Source: Athalassotoga sp049965695 (GTDB lineage Bacteria > Thermotogota > Thermotogae > Mesoaciditogales > Mesoaciditogaceae). From it: a stretch of DNA of 38,253 nt. The position numbers were made by a program, and so were the translations under genes. The notes below the pieces were generated by a model that was given only the letters and a program-made list of their open reading frames with translations, did not search any database and was not told where the DNA came from. Shown one piece after another: positions 1 through 7,366 of the stretch (its first letter is position 1; each line of letters begins with the position of its first letter). The DNA lies in contig NZ_JBMFWB010000018.1 of NCBI RefSeq assembly GCF_049965695.1, forward strand, positions 1-38,253, in the 5' to 3' direction.

Positions 1-1
1 G

Positions 2-169
2 CTTGGCGTGTTCGCACAAACGCGCTTTCTCGGGGTTTTCGATTACATGGGCTCGGTAGATGTGCTGAGTGGATCGGGAGTTGGTGTAATTCAGATTGTG
101 ATCTTATCGCTTTTGAGTTTTTTGTTGTTGGGATTTACGTATTTCAAATTCAAAAATATGGATATATAG
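2..169 (+). CDS. C-terminal end of a membrane protein (partial), possibly an ABC-2 type permease
   Basis: An open frame enters at the left edge and stops at TAG 167-169, giving about 55 residues. They contain a soluble stretch (…FDYMGSVDVLSG…) followed by one strongly hydrophobic helix (VIQIVILSLLSFLLLGFTYF) and a short positively charged tail. This is what the last transmembrane segment of a permease such as an ABC-2 transporter subunit looks like, but the piece is too short to name the family. The start lies outside the window. The next gene begins 10 bases later and its ribosome site overlaps this stop, so the two are probably co-transcribed. Confidence 0.5.
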   Translation, partial: LGVFAQTRFLGVFDYMGSVDVLSGSGVGVIQIVILSLLSFLLLGFTYFKFKNMDI

Positions 170-179
170 GAGGGGTAAG

Positions 180-503
180 ATGATTCTTACGACCACAGAA
201 AATATTCCGAACAGGAAGGTAGAAAGTATTTTAGGCCTCGTCAGGGGCAATACGGTAATGTCGAGAAACCTGGGGGTAGACATAGCCGCATCTTTAAAAA
301 CGCTCGTCGGTGGGGAGATAAAAGGGTATCAGGAACTTCTTATAAAATCGAGAGAAACGGCCATTGAAAGGATGGTATCCGAAGCCGAAAAACTCGGTGC
401 CGATGCAGTTATAATGGTAAGGCTTACGACAAGCGAGATCATGAAGGGCACAGCCGAAATCCTTGCATACGGGACGGCCGTTAAACTTTCGGGAATAAAA
501 TAA
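180..503 (+). CDS. YbjQ/UPF0145 family protein
   Basis: This 107-residue protein matches the YbjQ (UPF0145, 'heavy-metal-binding domain') family in length and in hallmark stretches: the N-terminal TTTENIPNRKVESILGLVRG, the central GGEIKGYQELL, and the AEKLGADAVIMVRL segment. The family forms small pentameric proteins. Its role is not established, although metal binding and stress links have been suggested. A strong AGGAGGGG ribosome site sits 4 bases before the ATG and overlaps the stop of the upstream membrane gene, so it is probably the last gene of that operon. There is no signal peptide or membrane segment. The family call is secure; the function is not known. Confidence 0.85.
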   Translation: MILTTTENIPNRKVESILGLVRGNTVMSRNLGVDIAASLKTLVGGEIKGYQELLIKSRETAIERMVSEAEKLGADAVIMVRLTTSEIMKGTAEILAYGTAVKLSGIK

Positions 504-582
504 ATAAAAACGGTACTTACCATTTCAAGCGGCATAAGCCATTTTATGTATTTCACAAAGCACCCCAAATTTTTCATATTTT

Positions 583-1479
583 TTACAATCTAAATTTGTA
601 TGCGTCAAGAACCCATTTTGGCATCGCGAATCTTGCCGTCTTAAGAGGATCTACCATCTGACATATCTGCGCTTGACCGGTCGCGCTCATGATCATCGCT
701 ATTTCATGCAAATCCAAAGGTATCCTATCTTTCAAAATCAAAGCCATATTCTCCGTTGCCCGGGTGATCGCATCATCAACTGTTTTTCCCGATGCTATGG
801 TTGTAAAATAATCACCGTTTGACAATATCGGATCGCTGATTTTCAAGTTCTTTACCGATTCCAATCGCAGTTTTACGCTGCCCGCAACTTCTACGCCAGT
901 CACGCCTATTTCTCCGTCACCCATAGCCGCATGCAAATCGCCCAGACCAAAAAGGGCACCTCTTACGAAAACAGGCAGGTAAAGTGTGGAACCTGTTGTT
1001 ATCATAAGGTTGTCCATATTTCCGCCATGCGATCCCGGCGTACCGCAACTGACTTCTCCTGTCTTTGGCGCAACACCTATGACTCCTATCATCTTGTTAA
1101 GGGGAATCGAAAGTTTTGAATCGAATACAGCCATGCTTCCTCTTATGGGTATCACTTTGGTACGTATTCCTTCGAGTAAATGCCCCAGTGTGCCTTCATC
1201 TTTACCCGCAACCATGACCCCTTTTTTTGCAACGGAAATATCAAGAATTTCAATTTTTAAAGCATCACCCGCTTCGGCACCTTCGACAAAAATCGGTCCG
1301 GTTGCAGGGTTAATCTTCGACCAGTCAATCATTTCAACGGTATCGGATGGGTTTTGAATTTGATTTGAAAAGCAGTCCATCGTCTCGATCTCCGCGACGC
1401 TTCCCGAAGCAACACTAAAAGCCGGCGCGTTTTCTGATGAAAAAGAGAAAAAACGTTTCTCACTTTTGATTTTTTCCAC
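583..1479 (-). CDS. Acetamidase/formamidase family hydrolase
   Basis: The product belongs to the FmdA/AmdA family, which hydrolyses formamide or acetamide to ammonia and the acid. Visible family features are the N-terminal FFSFSSENAPAF segment, the ETMDCFSNQI motif, GTPGSHGGNMDN, the GDLHAAMGDGEIGVTGVE stretch that carries metal-ligand residues, and SATGQAQICQMVDP near the C-terminus. I chose the GTG at 1477-1479 (298 residues), because a GGGAGGT site lies 4 bases before it; the frame is open to an earlier GTG at 1497 that has no ribosome site. It is the last gene of a leftward group with an MFS transporter and a sugar isomerase, separated from them by about 60 bases. Actual substrate is not predictable; many Thermotogota homologues are uncharacterised. 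Confidence 0.85.
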   Translation of the reverse strand: MEKIKSEKRFFSFSSENAPAFSVASGSVAEIETMDCFSNQIQNPSDTVEMIDWSKINPATGPIFVEGAEAGDALKIEILDISVAKKGVMVAGKDEGTLGHLLEGIRTKVIPIRGSMAVFDSKLSIPLNKMIGVIGVAPKTGEVSCGTPGSHGGNMDNLMITTGSTLYLPVFVRGALFGLGDLHAAMGDGEIGVTGVEVAGSVKLRLESVKNLKISDPILSNGDYFTTIASGKTVDDAITRATENMALILKDRIPLDLHEIAMIMSATGQAQICQMVDPLKTARFAMPKWVLDAYKFRL

Positions 1480-1536
1480 ATCGACCTCCCAATCCACATC
1501 GGATTTCGAATGATTTTCGGCATGTAAAATTTGTGT

Positions 1537-2670
1537 TTATGACATTTTCAATTTTCTCACGCTTCTCGAATATTCGTATATCCAATAAGCGATTCCCGTT
1601 ATTATCGAAAGTACCCCGAAGAAAAGATATCCGTTTGCAACACCGAAAAGGTTTGAAACCCAGCCACCGACTATATAACCGAAGATGGCCGAAATTCCTA
1701 TCGTGACGACCCAGAATATGGCCTGAGCGTCGGATCTGTGTGAAGGCTCTATTTTAAGGTTGACGTAATGCCATATCGCGTAATACACGGCTATGAAATT
1801 GAAAAATTCAAAGGCCTGAAAGGCTATCACAAGTGCCGGATTTGTGACGGACCACGTGAGAATCCATCTTATGCCGTATGCAAAGGATGCCATGACAAGT
1901 ATTTTCTTGATGCCCAATTTTGTCACAATGCGATCCGCAAAGAACAAAAAGGGAACTTCGGATAGGGCATGAACGGCTATCGCGATTCCGGCGTAAGAAA
2001 CCGATTCTCCTCTTGCCTTCATAAGGATGGGAAAAAAGTAAAGGCCGAAATTTCCCGAAGAGATGACAAGCGTTTCGAGCAAAAGCATGATGTAAAATTC
2101 GCCGGGCAAATTTTTGAAAGAGAATTTGCGCTTTTCCTTTTTTACGTTGTATCCATGTGTTTTCGGAATGAATAAGGCAGACAATCCTATTGAAAGAAAG
2201 GCAAGGGATCCAATCGCAAAAAAGACAAGATCGCTTTTCAAATATCCGAAAAAGATCATAGCAAGCGCAAATCCTATCGATCCCATCATCCTGGCCTTCC
2301 CGAAAGAAAAACCACGCTGATTCAACTGAGCTATCGAAATCGATTCGGCCAGAGGCAGGATCGCAGTCCATACAAAGCCTATTGCGAAGGTCATTATCAG
2401 GACAGGCAAAAAACTTTTGAAAGAATAAACTCCCCAGATCAAAACCGCGCTTGCCATCGATACAAAGGCAAGCACGTTGTTTTTAACCCTTTTATCGGCA
2501 AAGCGCATCCAGAACGGATTTGAAAAAAGCACCGTTATCGCCGCTACACTTCCGAGAAGGCCGTTTTGGAGATCGGAAAAATGCAACGCGTTGAAATAAT
2601 TGCCAACGAAAGAAAAGAAGGCTCTCGGTACGTATATCAACAATTCCAAAAGAAAAAATTGCCAGATCAC
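1537..2670 (-). CDS. MFS transporter (about 12 transmembrane helices)
   Basis: The 377-residue protein is hydrophobic throughout, with 11-12 predicted helices. It carries the major-facilitator loop motif in the form WMRFADKRVKNN after helix 2, and a related loop (LFFADRIVTKLGIKK) after helix 8, which shows the internal duplication of the family. It resembles the MFS_1-like group (LacY/phenylpropionate-permease type), a proton-coupled import family. The GTG start overlaps the stop of the upstream isomerase by 4 bases (GTGA), so the two are translationally coupled. The context of a sugar isomerase and a lost dehydrogenase suggests uptake of a sugar or polyol. The substrate is inference only. 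Confidence 0.85.
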   Translation of the reverse strand: MIWQFFLLELLIYVPRAFFSFVGNYFNALHFSDLQNGLLGSVAAITVLFSNPFWMRFADKRVKNNVLAFVSMASAVLIWGVYSFKSFLPVLIMTFAIGFVWTAILPLAESISIAQLNQRGFSFGKARMMGSIGFALAMIFFGYLKSDLVFFAIGSLAFLSIGLSALFIPKTHGYNVKKEKRKFSFKNLPGEFYIMLLLETLVISSGNFGLYFFPILMKARGESVSYAGIAIAVHALSEVPFLFFADRIVTKLGIKKILVMASFAYGIRWILTWSVTNPALVIAFQAFEFFNFIAVYYAIWHYVNLKIEPSHRSDAQAIFWVVTIGISAIFGYIVGGWVSNLFGVANGYLFFGVLSIITGIAYWIYEYSRSVRKLKMS

Positions 2671-3494
2671 AAGATTATTGACCTTGCGTATTTTATGCTT
2701 TCTTCGGTTTCTGCTATCGGATCTCCCGTTCCTTCGTACTCGATGGAAAGAAAACCGTCGTAGCGATTTGCGTGCAAAAATTCGACGATTTCTTTCAAAG
2801 GCACTTCTCCTTTTCCCAAAATAGTGCCTTCGTACATTTTGCCGCTCAAAGATCTGTAACCGTTTTTGCCCGAAGGTACTTGCTTGAAATCTTTGAAATG
2901 AACGAACCCTATGTGATCTTTGAGATTTTTAACGGCATCGAGAGATTTTTCATCAGCGAGCAAAAAATTAGCGACATCGGCGTTTGATTTGAAGTTGGGT
3001 GAATTCACGGCATCTATGAGTGCTTTAACCTGACTGCTTTTTCCGACGAAAAGGCCGTGATTTTCTATCACCAAAGTGATGCCGTTTTCCTCCGCGTAAG
3101 GTGCGACCGCTTTGAATCCGTCTATTATCCACTGTTTTGCATCTTCAAAGGCGATGCCTTCCTTTTCTTCTCCGCTGAAGACCCTTATGTATTTCGCACC
3201 GAGATCGCAGGCTATGTCAATACTTTCTTTGATGTAATTGACTTGCTTTTCGCGATCGGCCTTTTGACTTTGAACGAAATCGTTGTTTATGGAATAGGAC
3301 GAAACTTCCATCTTTCTTTCTTTCAAATTGGCTTTAACTTCTTTTATCTCTTTGACACTCAAAAAATTGTCCAAAAGTTCAACGTATTTTACGTTGTTGT
3401 CATGACAAAAGGAGATGAAATCAATGTTGTTCATCTGCTTTGAATAGACTTTTTCGTGAACGCTCCATATACTGACGGAAAGTTTCATATTCAA
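2667..3494 (-). CDS. Sugar phosphate isomerase/epimerase (xylose-isomerase-like TIM barrel)
   Basis: The 275-residue protein is an AP-endonuclease-2/xylose-isomerase-like TIM barrel. The sequence shows the typical metal-site strands: LVIENHG (Glu ligand in the middle), SNADVANFL, HIGFVHFKDFKQ (His and Asp/Lys), and the terminal GFLSIEYEGTGDP (Glu). Members isomerise or epimerise sugars, inosose or hydroxypyruvate. Two starts are possible: TTG 3492-3494, placed 5 bases after AAAGGA, or ATG 3486-3488, which is 11 bases away; I prefer the TTG. It sits between a dehydrogenase relic and an MFS permease, an arrangement common in inositol- or sugar-catabolic operons. The substrate cannot be told. 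Confidence 0.83.
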   Translation of the reverse strand: MNMKLSVSIWSVHEKVYSKQMNNIDFISFCHDNNVKYVELLDNFLSVKEIKEVKANLKERKMEVSSYSINNDFVQSQKADREKQVNYIKESIDIACDLGAKYIRVFSGEEKEGIAFEDAKQWIIDGFKAVAPYAEENGITLVIENHGLFVGKSSQVKALIDAVNSPNFKSNADVANFLLADEKSLDAVKNLKDHIGFVHFKDFKQVPSGKNGYRSLSGKMYEGTILGKGEVPLKEIVEFLHANRYDGFLSIEYEGTGDPIAETEESIKYARSIIL

Positions 3495-3504
3495 ATCATT
3501 CCTT

Positions 3505-3707
3505 TCATTTTACGATCACTTCGTGACCCGTTTTCCCCGATTCGTATATCGCATCCAATATCTTCATAAGGGAAAGGCCATCTTCTGCCGGATTCAAACA
3601 CTTGATTCCGTCTTTGACGCAATCTTTGAAGTGCTTTATCTCTTCTTCGAAGTTGAAGTTGCCGCGTCTTCGACATCGTTGTACTCCGAGTAATCGGCGG
3701 GATAATC
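3505..3707 (-). pseudogene. C-terminal relic of a Gfo/Idh/MocA-family dehydrogenase
   Basis: Reading leftward from about 3655, the frame gives FEEEIKHFKDCVKDG, then IKCLNPAEDGLSLMKILDAI, and ends GKTGHEVIVK with a TGA at 3505-3507. This is the characteristic C-terminus of NAD(P)-dependent sugar/inositol dehydrogenases. Continuing upstream, the matching sequence (DYPADYSEYNDVEDAA) lies in another frame, so there is a frameshift near 3650-3660. The catalytic and Rossmann parts are absent: at 3706-3708 the sequence becomes the end of the CDF gene. The relic is therefore both truncated and frameshifted. Its position just before the isomerase gene suggests that it was once the upstream gene of that operon. 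Confidence 0.75.
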
Positions 3708-4596
3708 AAATCACAACCAACGATTCATCAGGGCATGGTTTTTCTTCAATTTGGATCGTTAAGTGGTTTATCCCATATTTTTCTTTCAGCAAATTATTTA
3801 CCTGAGTTCTCACCATATCAGCCATTTTCATCTCAGATGGTCTGAGACGGACATGGCATTCCATCATTGCATCTTCACCATCAAGACTCCAAACATGGAC
3901 ATGATGAAAAGAAAGTACACCCTGAATTGATTCAACGTCTTTTTTCATCTGCGTAAAATCAATTTTTTGCGGCACGCCTTCCATGAGTACGTTTATGGAT
4001 TTTCCTATTATTTCAAACGATTCGTACGATATGTAAGCGATTATTCCAAAGGTCACAAGCGGATCGAGGATGTACCAGTGATAAAGGCCTATAAGAATTC
4101 CAACGACTATGACAGCAGCGGAATTCATAGAATCAGAAAGCATGTGAATAAATGCAGCCTTTACGTTCAGATCGTGGTGTGAATGGCCATGAAGCAGAAG
4201 TGCTCCGAGTGTATTTCCCACAAGGGCCACAATTCCCACCCATATCACCATCTCTCCGTTTATCACTTCTGGGTGGATAAGTCTTATCGTGGCCTCGTAG
4301 CCTAAAAAGGCAAAGGTCATCAAAAGTATAATCGAATTGATCAGAGCCGCTATCACGCCCGATCTTTTGTACCCGTATGTTTTTCTTTCGTTTTTTTGCT
4401 TTTTTGATGCGATGTTGGCAAACAAACTCAAAATCATTCCGCCAGCGTCTTCGAGGTTGTGAAGAGAGTCTGTTATAAGTGCAAAACTTCCAGATATAAC
4501 TCCAAATGAAAGTTCGAAAAAAACTATTCCGAAATTGACAAAGATATTTGCCCATAAAGCCTTTGATGCATCTTTGTGTTCATGAACCTCATTCAT
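3706..4596 (-). CDS. Cation diffusion facilitator (CDF) family metal exporter
   Basis: The 296-residue protein has six hydrophobic segments and the CDF site-A residues in helices 2 and 5: ITDSLHNLED (Asp43, His46, Asp50) and FIHMLSDSMNS (His-x3-Asp). The His/Asp set is the one found in Zn2+ (and Cd2+/Co2+) exporters such as ZitB, rather than the Asp-rich manganese type. A His-rich loop (HGHSHHD) precedes helix 5, and the C-terminal cytoplasmic ferredoxin-like domain contains the conserved FHHVHVWSLDG. I chose ATG 4594-4596 because AAGGAGGG lies 5 bases upstream; it overlaps the regulator's stop by 8 bases. Co-transcription with a zinc-type ArsR regulator supports metal efflux under derepression. 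The gene ends exactly where the dehydrogenase relic begins. Confidence 0.93.
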   Translation of the reverse strand: MNEVHEHKDASKALWANIFVNFGIVFFELSFGVISGSFALITDSLHNLEDAGGMILSLFANIASKKQKNERKTYGYKRSGVIAALINSIILLMTFAFLGYEATIRLIHPEVINGEMVIWVGIVALVGNTLGALLLHGHSHHDLNVKAAFIHMLSDSMNSAAVIVVGILIGLYHWYILDPLVTFGIIAYISYESFEIIGKSINVLMEGVPQKIDFTQMKKDVESIQGVLSFHHVHVWSLDGEDAMMECHVRLRPSEMKMADMVRTQVNNLLKEKYGINHLTIQIEEKPCPDESLVVI

Positions 4597-4885
4597 AAAA
4601 ACCCTCCTTAACGTGTTCACTTAGCGCGATCAAAAGATTTGAAATATGAGAATCGGCAAGTGAATAAAATATTTTGTTTCCCTCTTTTCTTGTTTTAACG
4701 GCACCACCGAGTTTTAGAATTTTCAATTGATTTGAAACGGTGGACTGTTTTATTCCAAGTTCTTCAACGATTTTGCCCACACATGCTTCTCCTTTCTCGA
4801 GGAGATACATGAGAATTGTCATTCTTAATTCATTTGCGAAAAGAGAACTCATTTTGGCCATAAGGCTAACATTAGGTTTATCCAT
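4589..4885 (-). CDS. ArsR/SmtB-family metal-sensing repressor, zinc-site type
   Basis: This 98-residue winged-helix protein has the ArsR recognition helix (IKQSTVSNQLKILKLGGAV) and wing (KTRKEGNKIFYSL). The last helix carries Asp78-x-His80 and His91-x2-Glu94, the same DxH…HxxE spacing as the alpha-5 Zn site of SmtB/ZiaR/CzrA, so a zinc-responsive derepressor is likely. A single Cys35 occupies the place of the alpha-3 Cys-Val-Cys motif, so the arsenic/cadmium alpha-3 site looks incomplete. It overlaps and is co-transcribed with the CDF exporter. There is no Shine-Dalgarno sequence before the ATG, and the promoter lies so close that the mRNA would be practically leaderless. Confidence 0.93.
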   Translation of the reverse strand: MDKPNVSLMAKMSSLFANELRMTILMYLLEKGEACVGKIVEELGIKQSTVSNQLKILKLGGAVKTRKEGNKIFYSLADSHISNLLIALSEHVKEGFYE

Positions 4886-4905
4886 ATATCATGATTATAT
4901 GATAT
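4886..4905. promoter_or_regulatory. Probable ArsR operator (inverted repeat)
   Basis: The sequence is ATATCAT, six bases, ATGATAT: perfect 7-bp arms. It abuts the arsR start codon and overlaps the -10 hexamer on the leftward strand. ArsR/SmtB proteins bind imperfect inverted repeats that cover their own promoter, so this is the obvious candidate for autorepression of arsR and the CDF gene. Binding is inference from position and symmetry. Confidence 0.7.
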
Positions 4906-4922
4906 TCTATTTCAAATGTCAA
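4894..4922 (-). promoter_or_regulatory. Consensus sigma-70 promoter of arsR-CDF
   Basis: On the minus strand the sequence reads TTGACA (4922-4917), 17 bases, TATAAT (4899-4894): a perfect match to both hexamers with ideal spacing. The expected transcription start, 7 bases after the -10 box, falls about two bases before the ATG, giving a leaderless or nearly leaderless mRNA. Confidence 0.85.
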
Positions 4923-4959
4923 CTGTCCAAAATTTTTATCGATGTTATGACAATTTCCC

Positions 4960-4988
4960 TTACAAAATATGAGTTATTGTGATATACT
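4960..4988 (+). promoter_or_regulatory. Sigma-70-like promoter for the thioesterase gene
   Basis: TTACAA (4960-4965), 17 bases, TATACT (4983-4988) lies upstream of the rightward thioesterase gene. It is divergent from the arsR promoter, with about 37 bases between the two -35 boxes. The leader would be about 30 bases and contains the AAGGAGG ribosome site. Confidence 0.6.
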
Positions 4989-5025
4989 TGATCAACTTTA
5001 AATGTGAAATATACAAGGAGGCATA

Positions 5026-5466
5026 ATGAACAACATTTCTCATCTTGTGAAAACTGAAGATTTAAATCATCATAGTACGCTTTTTGCGGGTAAGGCAGCA
5101 GAATGGTTTGTTGAGGCAACCTACATTGAGGCCAATCTTGCGTATAAAAATCCAGAAAATCTTGTTTGTTTGAAAATACATGGTTTGAAATTTACCAATC
5201 CCGTTAAGAATGGCAGCATCATAAATATAAAAACTTCTCTTGCTTACACAGGCAAAACAAGTATAATGGTATATGGTAAAATTTACAACGCTCTCAGGCC
5301 AGAAGAAGTTATGGTTGAAGGATTCGTAACTTTCATTTCCGTTGATTCAGATGGGAACAAACAGCCACACAACATAACTTTTACACCTAAGACCGAGGAA
5401 GAAATAGAAATTTATCAAAAAGCAGTTGAGTTGAGAAACACGGAATTAAAAGTTAAAAGTTTGTAG
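5026..5466 (+). CDS. Hotdog-fold acyl-CoA thioesterase-like protein
   Basis: The 146-residue protein looks like a YciA/BACH-type acyl-CoA thioesterase. It has an N-terminal TEDLNHHSTLFAGKAAEWFVEATY, which matches the family pattern (His/Asn-x-x-Gly/Ser-Thr-Leu-Phe-Gly-Gly followed by an acidic residue on the hotdog helix). Later strands (GSIINIKTSLAYTGKTSIMV, then VEGFVTFISVD) fit the beta sheet. Such enzymes cleave acyl-CoA to acid and CoA. An AAGGAGG ribosome site stands 6 bases before the ATG. It heads a rightward pair with a small exporter 10 bases downstream. The link to metal resistance is only by neighbourhood. Confidence 0.75.
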   Translation: MNNISHLVKTEDLNHHSTLFAGKAAEWFVEATYIEANLAYKNPENLVCLKIHGLKFTNPVKNGSIINIKTSLAYTGKTSIMVYGKIYNALRPEEVMVEGFVTFISVDSDGNKQPHNITFTPKTEEEIEIYQKAVELRNTELKVKSL

Positions 5467-5476
5467 AGGAGAGAAA

Positions 5477-5938
5477 TTGAACAACTTAATCCAGGTAATT
5501 TTACTTTCAATGGCACCAATTTCTGAATTAAGGGGTGCTATTCCGCTTGGAATTCTTGCGTATCATATGAATGCGACGTTGGTGACGATCGTATCGATTA
5601 TCTCAAATATGGTACCTGCGATAGGTATCATTATGCTTTTTGATTCGATACTTCCATGGGTGAAAAAACGATTTCCATCTATAGGAAGATTTGTCGAGAG
5701 ATTTTCTCAAACGAGAAAAGAAAAAAACAGAAAGAGAATAGAAAGATATGGTTTGCTTGCCATAATAGCCTTTGTGGCGATTCCCTTCCCTCTAACAGGT
5801 GCATGGACCGGTTCTTTGCTTACAGTCCTTTTCGAAATGCCGAAGTTTAAATCCATCATTGCCGTTGCAATTGGGGTAACGATAGCCGGTATGATCGTAA
5901 CTTTGTCCATTTTGCTTGGCACGAATAATTTATACTAA
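5477..5938 (+). CDS. Small multidrug export family protein (integral membrane)
   Basis: The 153-residue protein begins with a TTG preceded by GAGGAGAG. It contains the signature of the 'small multi-drug export protein' family: SMAPISELRGAIPLGIL near the N-terminus and AIPFPLTGAWTGSLL in the second half, with four to five hydrophobic segments and a central basic loop (RKEKNRKRIERYG). The two similar signature halves resemble the re-entrant loops of DedA/VTT-like carriers. The family is annotated as an exporter, but a transported substrate is not firmly established. It follows the thioesterase gene closely and is followed by a large palindromic repeat. Confidence 0.82.
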   Translation: MNNLIQVILLSMAPISELRGAIPLGILAYHMNATLVTIVSIISNMVPAIGIIMLFDSILPWVKKRFPSIGRFVERFSQTRKEKNRKRIERYGLLAIIAFVAIPFPLTGAWTGSLLTVLFEMPKFKSIIAVAIGVTIAGMIVTLSILLGTNNLY

Positions 5939-5962
5939 ACCAGTTTTAAATTCCGAATCGCA

Positions 5963-6038
5963 GCGATGGCAGGTGCCCCACTCGATGTCTGGTCCTCGCA
6001 GGCTGCGGAGGCCATCTCGGAGGCATCCTGCCCTTCGC
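5963..6038. repeat. Long imperfect palindromic repeat (76 bp)
   Basis: The outer arms GCGATGGCAGGTGCC and, on the other strand, GCGAAGGGCAGGATGCC pair almost fully. The inner arms continue (CTCGATG…TCGCAG against CTCCGAGATGGCCTCCGCAG) to a small loop near 5999-6007, so the whole element folds into one long hairpin. It is clearly more GC-rich than its surroundings, carries no T-tract, and has no gene. Part of it (5993-6022) recurs at 23868-23896. It fits a REP/MITE-like intergenic repeat better than a terminator, though it could also stop transcription after the small exporter gene. Confidence 0.65.
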
Positions 6039-6211
6039 TTAAATTAAATGAACATTCGACTTTTAAAGTTATTTAAGTATATAGCACATGTGAAAAAGTG
6101 AACTCTTATCAGAAAATTAACTGTAATTGTTACTCGACTTAACTTTTCAGAAATCCTGCTATTATAAAATTATTTTTGGCATATGATTATAATGAAAGCA
6201 GGTGAAAAAAC

Positions 6212-7279
6212 GTGAATGAGCGTTTAGAAATTGGGAAAATGGAAAAATTGAAACAACATTTGGATAAGTACCTTTTAGTTTACGTTGGAATAGCAATGGT
6301 TGTTGGATTGGCCGTTGGATTTCCTCTGTTCAAACAAATAGGAACGATAAAGCCTTTTCTTCAAGTGTTGAATTTGGTCATCATCGTGTTCATGATATAT
6401 CCGATGATGGTTGGTTTGAATTTTGGTGAATTGAAAAACATATCAAAGATGTGGAAGCAATTCTTGTTCGGATTGGCGATAGGATTGGTCTATGCTCCGC
6501 TTTTGATGGCTTTACTTATAAGAATCATACCCATGAACTCTTATCTGTCTTTCGGATTGATTCTTGTTTTCGCCGTTCCGTGCTCTTCAATGGCAATTGC
6601 GGCGACAGGATTGGCAAAAGGTAATACAGAACTTTCAACGATTCTCGTTGCAATTCAATTTATACTTGCTCTCGCAGTTGTTCCTTTATGGCTTTCGATC
6701 TTTGGATCAAGTTTTCACGTTCCGTTTCCAATGTTCGAAATCATACAAACTCTCATAATTATAGTTGCAATACCAATGTTGTTAGGCTTTGCAACCAAAA
6801 GTACGATAGAATCAAAGGGTGGTAAAAAGGCATTATCGAAGGCAAGGGCTTCTCTGCCGGCAATGTCACTTCTTGCTTTGTTCACGATGATCTTTTTGAT
6901 ATTCATGGAACAGGCCCATCTTATAACATCTCAATGGCAATCTGTGCTTGTTACCCTTGCGCCTTTAACGCTTTATTACGTCATAACGATCTTGCTTTTG
7001 ACCGTCGTGGATCTCATATTGATGGTAAAGTACAAAGATCACATGGCAATAGTGTTCACATCTGTCGGGAAAAATGAAGGCACCGCGATGGCAATAGCAC
7101 TTGCCGGAGGTATAGGTCTTGCGGCGGTACCTGCTGCGATAGCCCCTCTTATTCAGGTTCCATTACTTGCCACTTATTTGAAGTTTCACTGGCAAATAGC
7201 CGGGTTGTTCTCGAAAAGATCGCATCGCCTTGTAAACGAATACGAACTCCACGAGATTAAAGAAGTAGAAGAAAGATAA
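6212..7279 (+). CDS. Bile acid:sodium symporter (BASS)/Acr3-like arsenic resistance permease
   Basis: The 355-residue protein has about ten hydrophobic segments and the layout of the BASS superfamily. A conserved FAVPCSSMAIAATGLAKGN segment in helix 4 contains the Cys that in Acr3 arsenite exporters is catalytic, and a SVGKNEGTAMAIALAGG stretch in helix 9 matches the 'arsenic resistance protein' subgroup. It may export arsenite or import an organic anion with Na+; the Acr3 reading is favoured by the Cys and the nearby ArsR gene, but that regulator looks zinc-type. The GTG start lies 7 bases after AGGTG; an internal ATG at 6239 is an alternative. A TATAAT hexamer at 6188-6193 may serve a local promoter. 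A strong terminator follows. Confidence 0.8.
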   Translation: MNERLEIGKMEKLKQHLDKYLLVYVGIAMVVGLAVGFPLFKQIGTIKPFLQVLNLVIIVFMIYPMMVGLNFGELKNISKMWKQFLFGLAIGLVYAPLLMALLIRIIPMNSYLSFGLILVFAVPCSSMAIAATGLAKGNTELSTILVAIQFILALAVVPLWLSIFGSSFHVPFPMFEIIQTLIIIVAIPMLLGFATKSTIESKGGKKALSKARASLPAMSLLALFTMIFLIFMEQAHLITSQWQSVLVTLAPLTLYYVITILLLTVVDLILMVKYKDHMAIVFTSVGKNEGTAMAIALAGGIGLAAVPAAIAPLIQVPLLATYLKFHWQIAGLFSKRSHRLVNEYELHEIKEVEER

Positions 7280-7285
7280 TTAAAG

Positions 7286-7316
7286 CAGTCCCTGATTCAA
7301 GGGACTGTTTTTTTTT
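7286..7316 (+). terminator. Rho-independent terminator after the BASS permease
   Basis: A perfect stem CAGTCCCT / AGGGACTG (7286-7293 with 7300-7307) closes a six-base loop and is followed by nine T residues. It lies 7 bases after the permease stop and separates the transport block from the molybdenum cofactor genes. Confidence 0.93.
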
Positions 7317-7366
7317 GGTGGTTTTTATTGTAAAATTGGGTTAATCGTATCAAAGGAGGAAATAAT

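Noticed and set aside
504..582. Terminator between the YbjQ gene and the amidase gene
   Set aside because: I see no stem followed by a T-tract in these 79 bases, only short AT-rich sequence.
6212..7279. Naming the BASS/Acr3 permease as a proven arsenite exporter
   Set aside because: The helix-4 Cys fits Acr3, but the local ArsR protein has a zinc-type site and BASS members also carry organic anions, so only the superfamily is claimed.
3706..7316. Insertion sequence or integron carrying the resistance genes
   Set aside because: No transposase, integrase, terminal repeats or target duplication can be seen; only the broken flanking gene suggests transfer.
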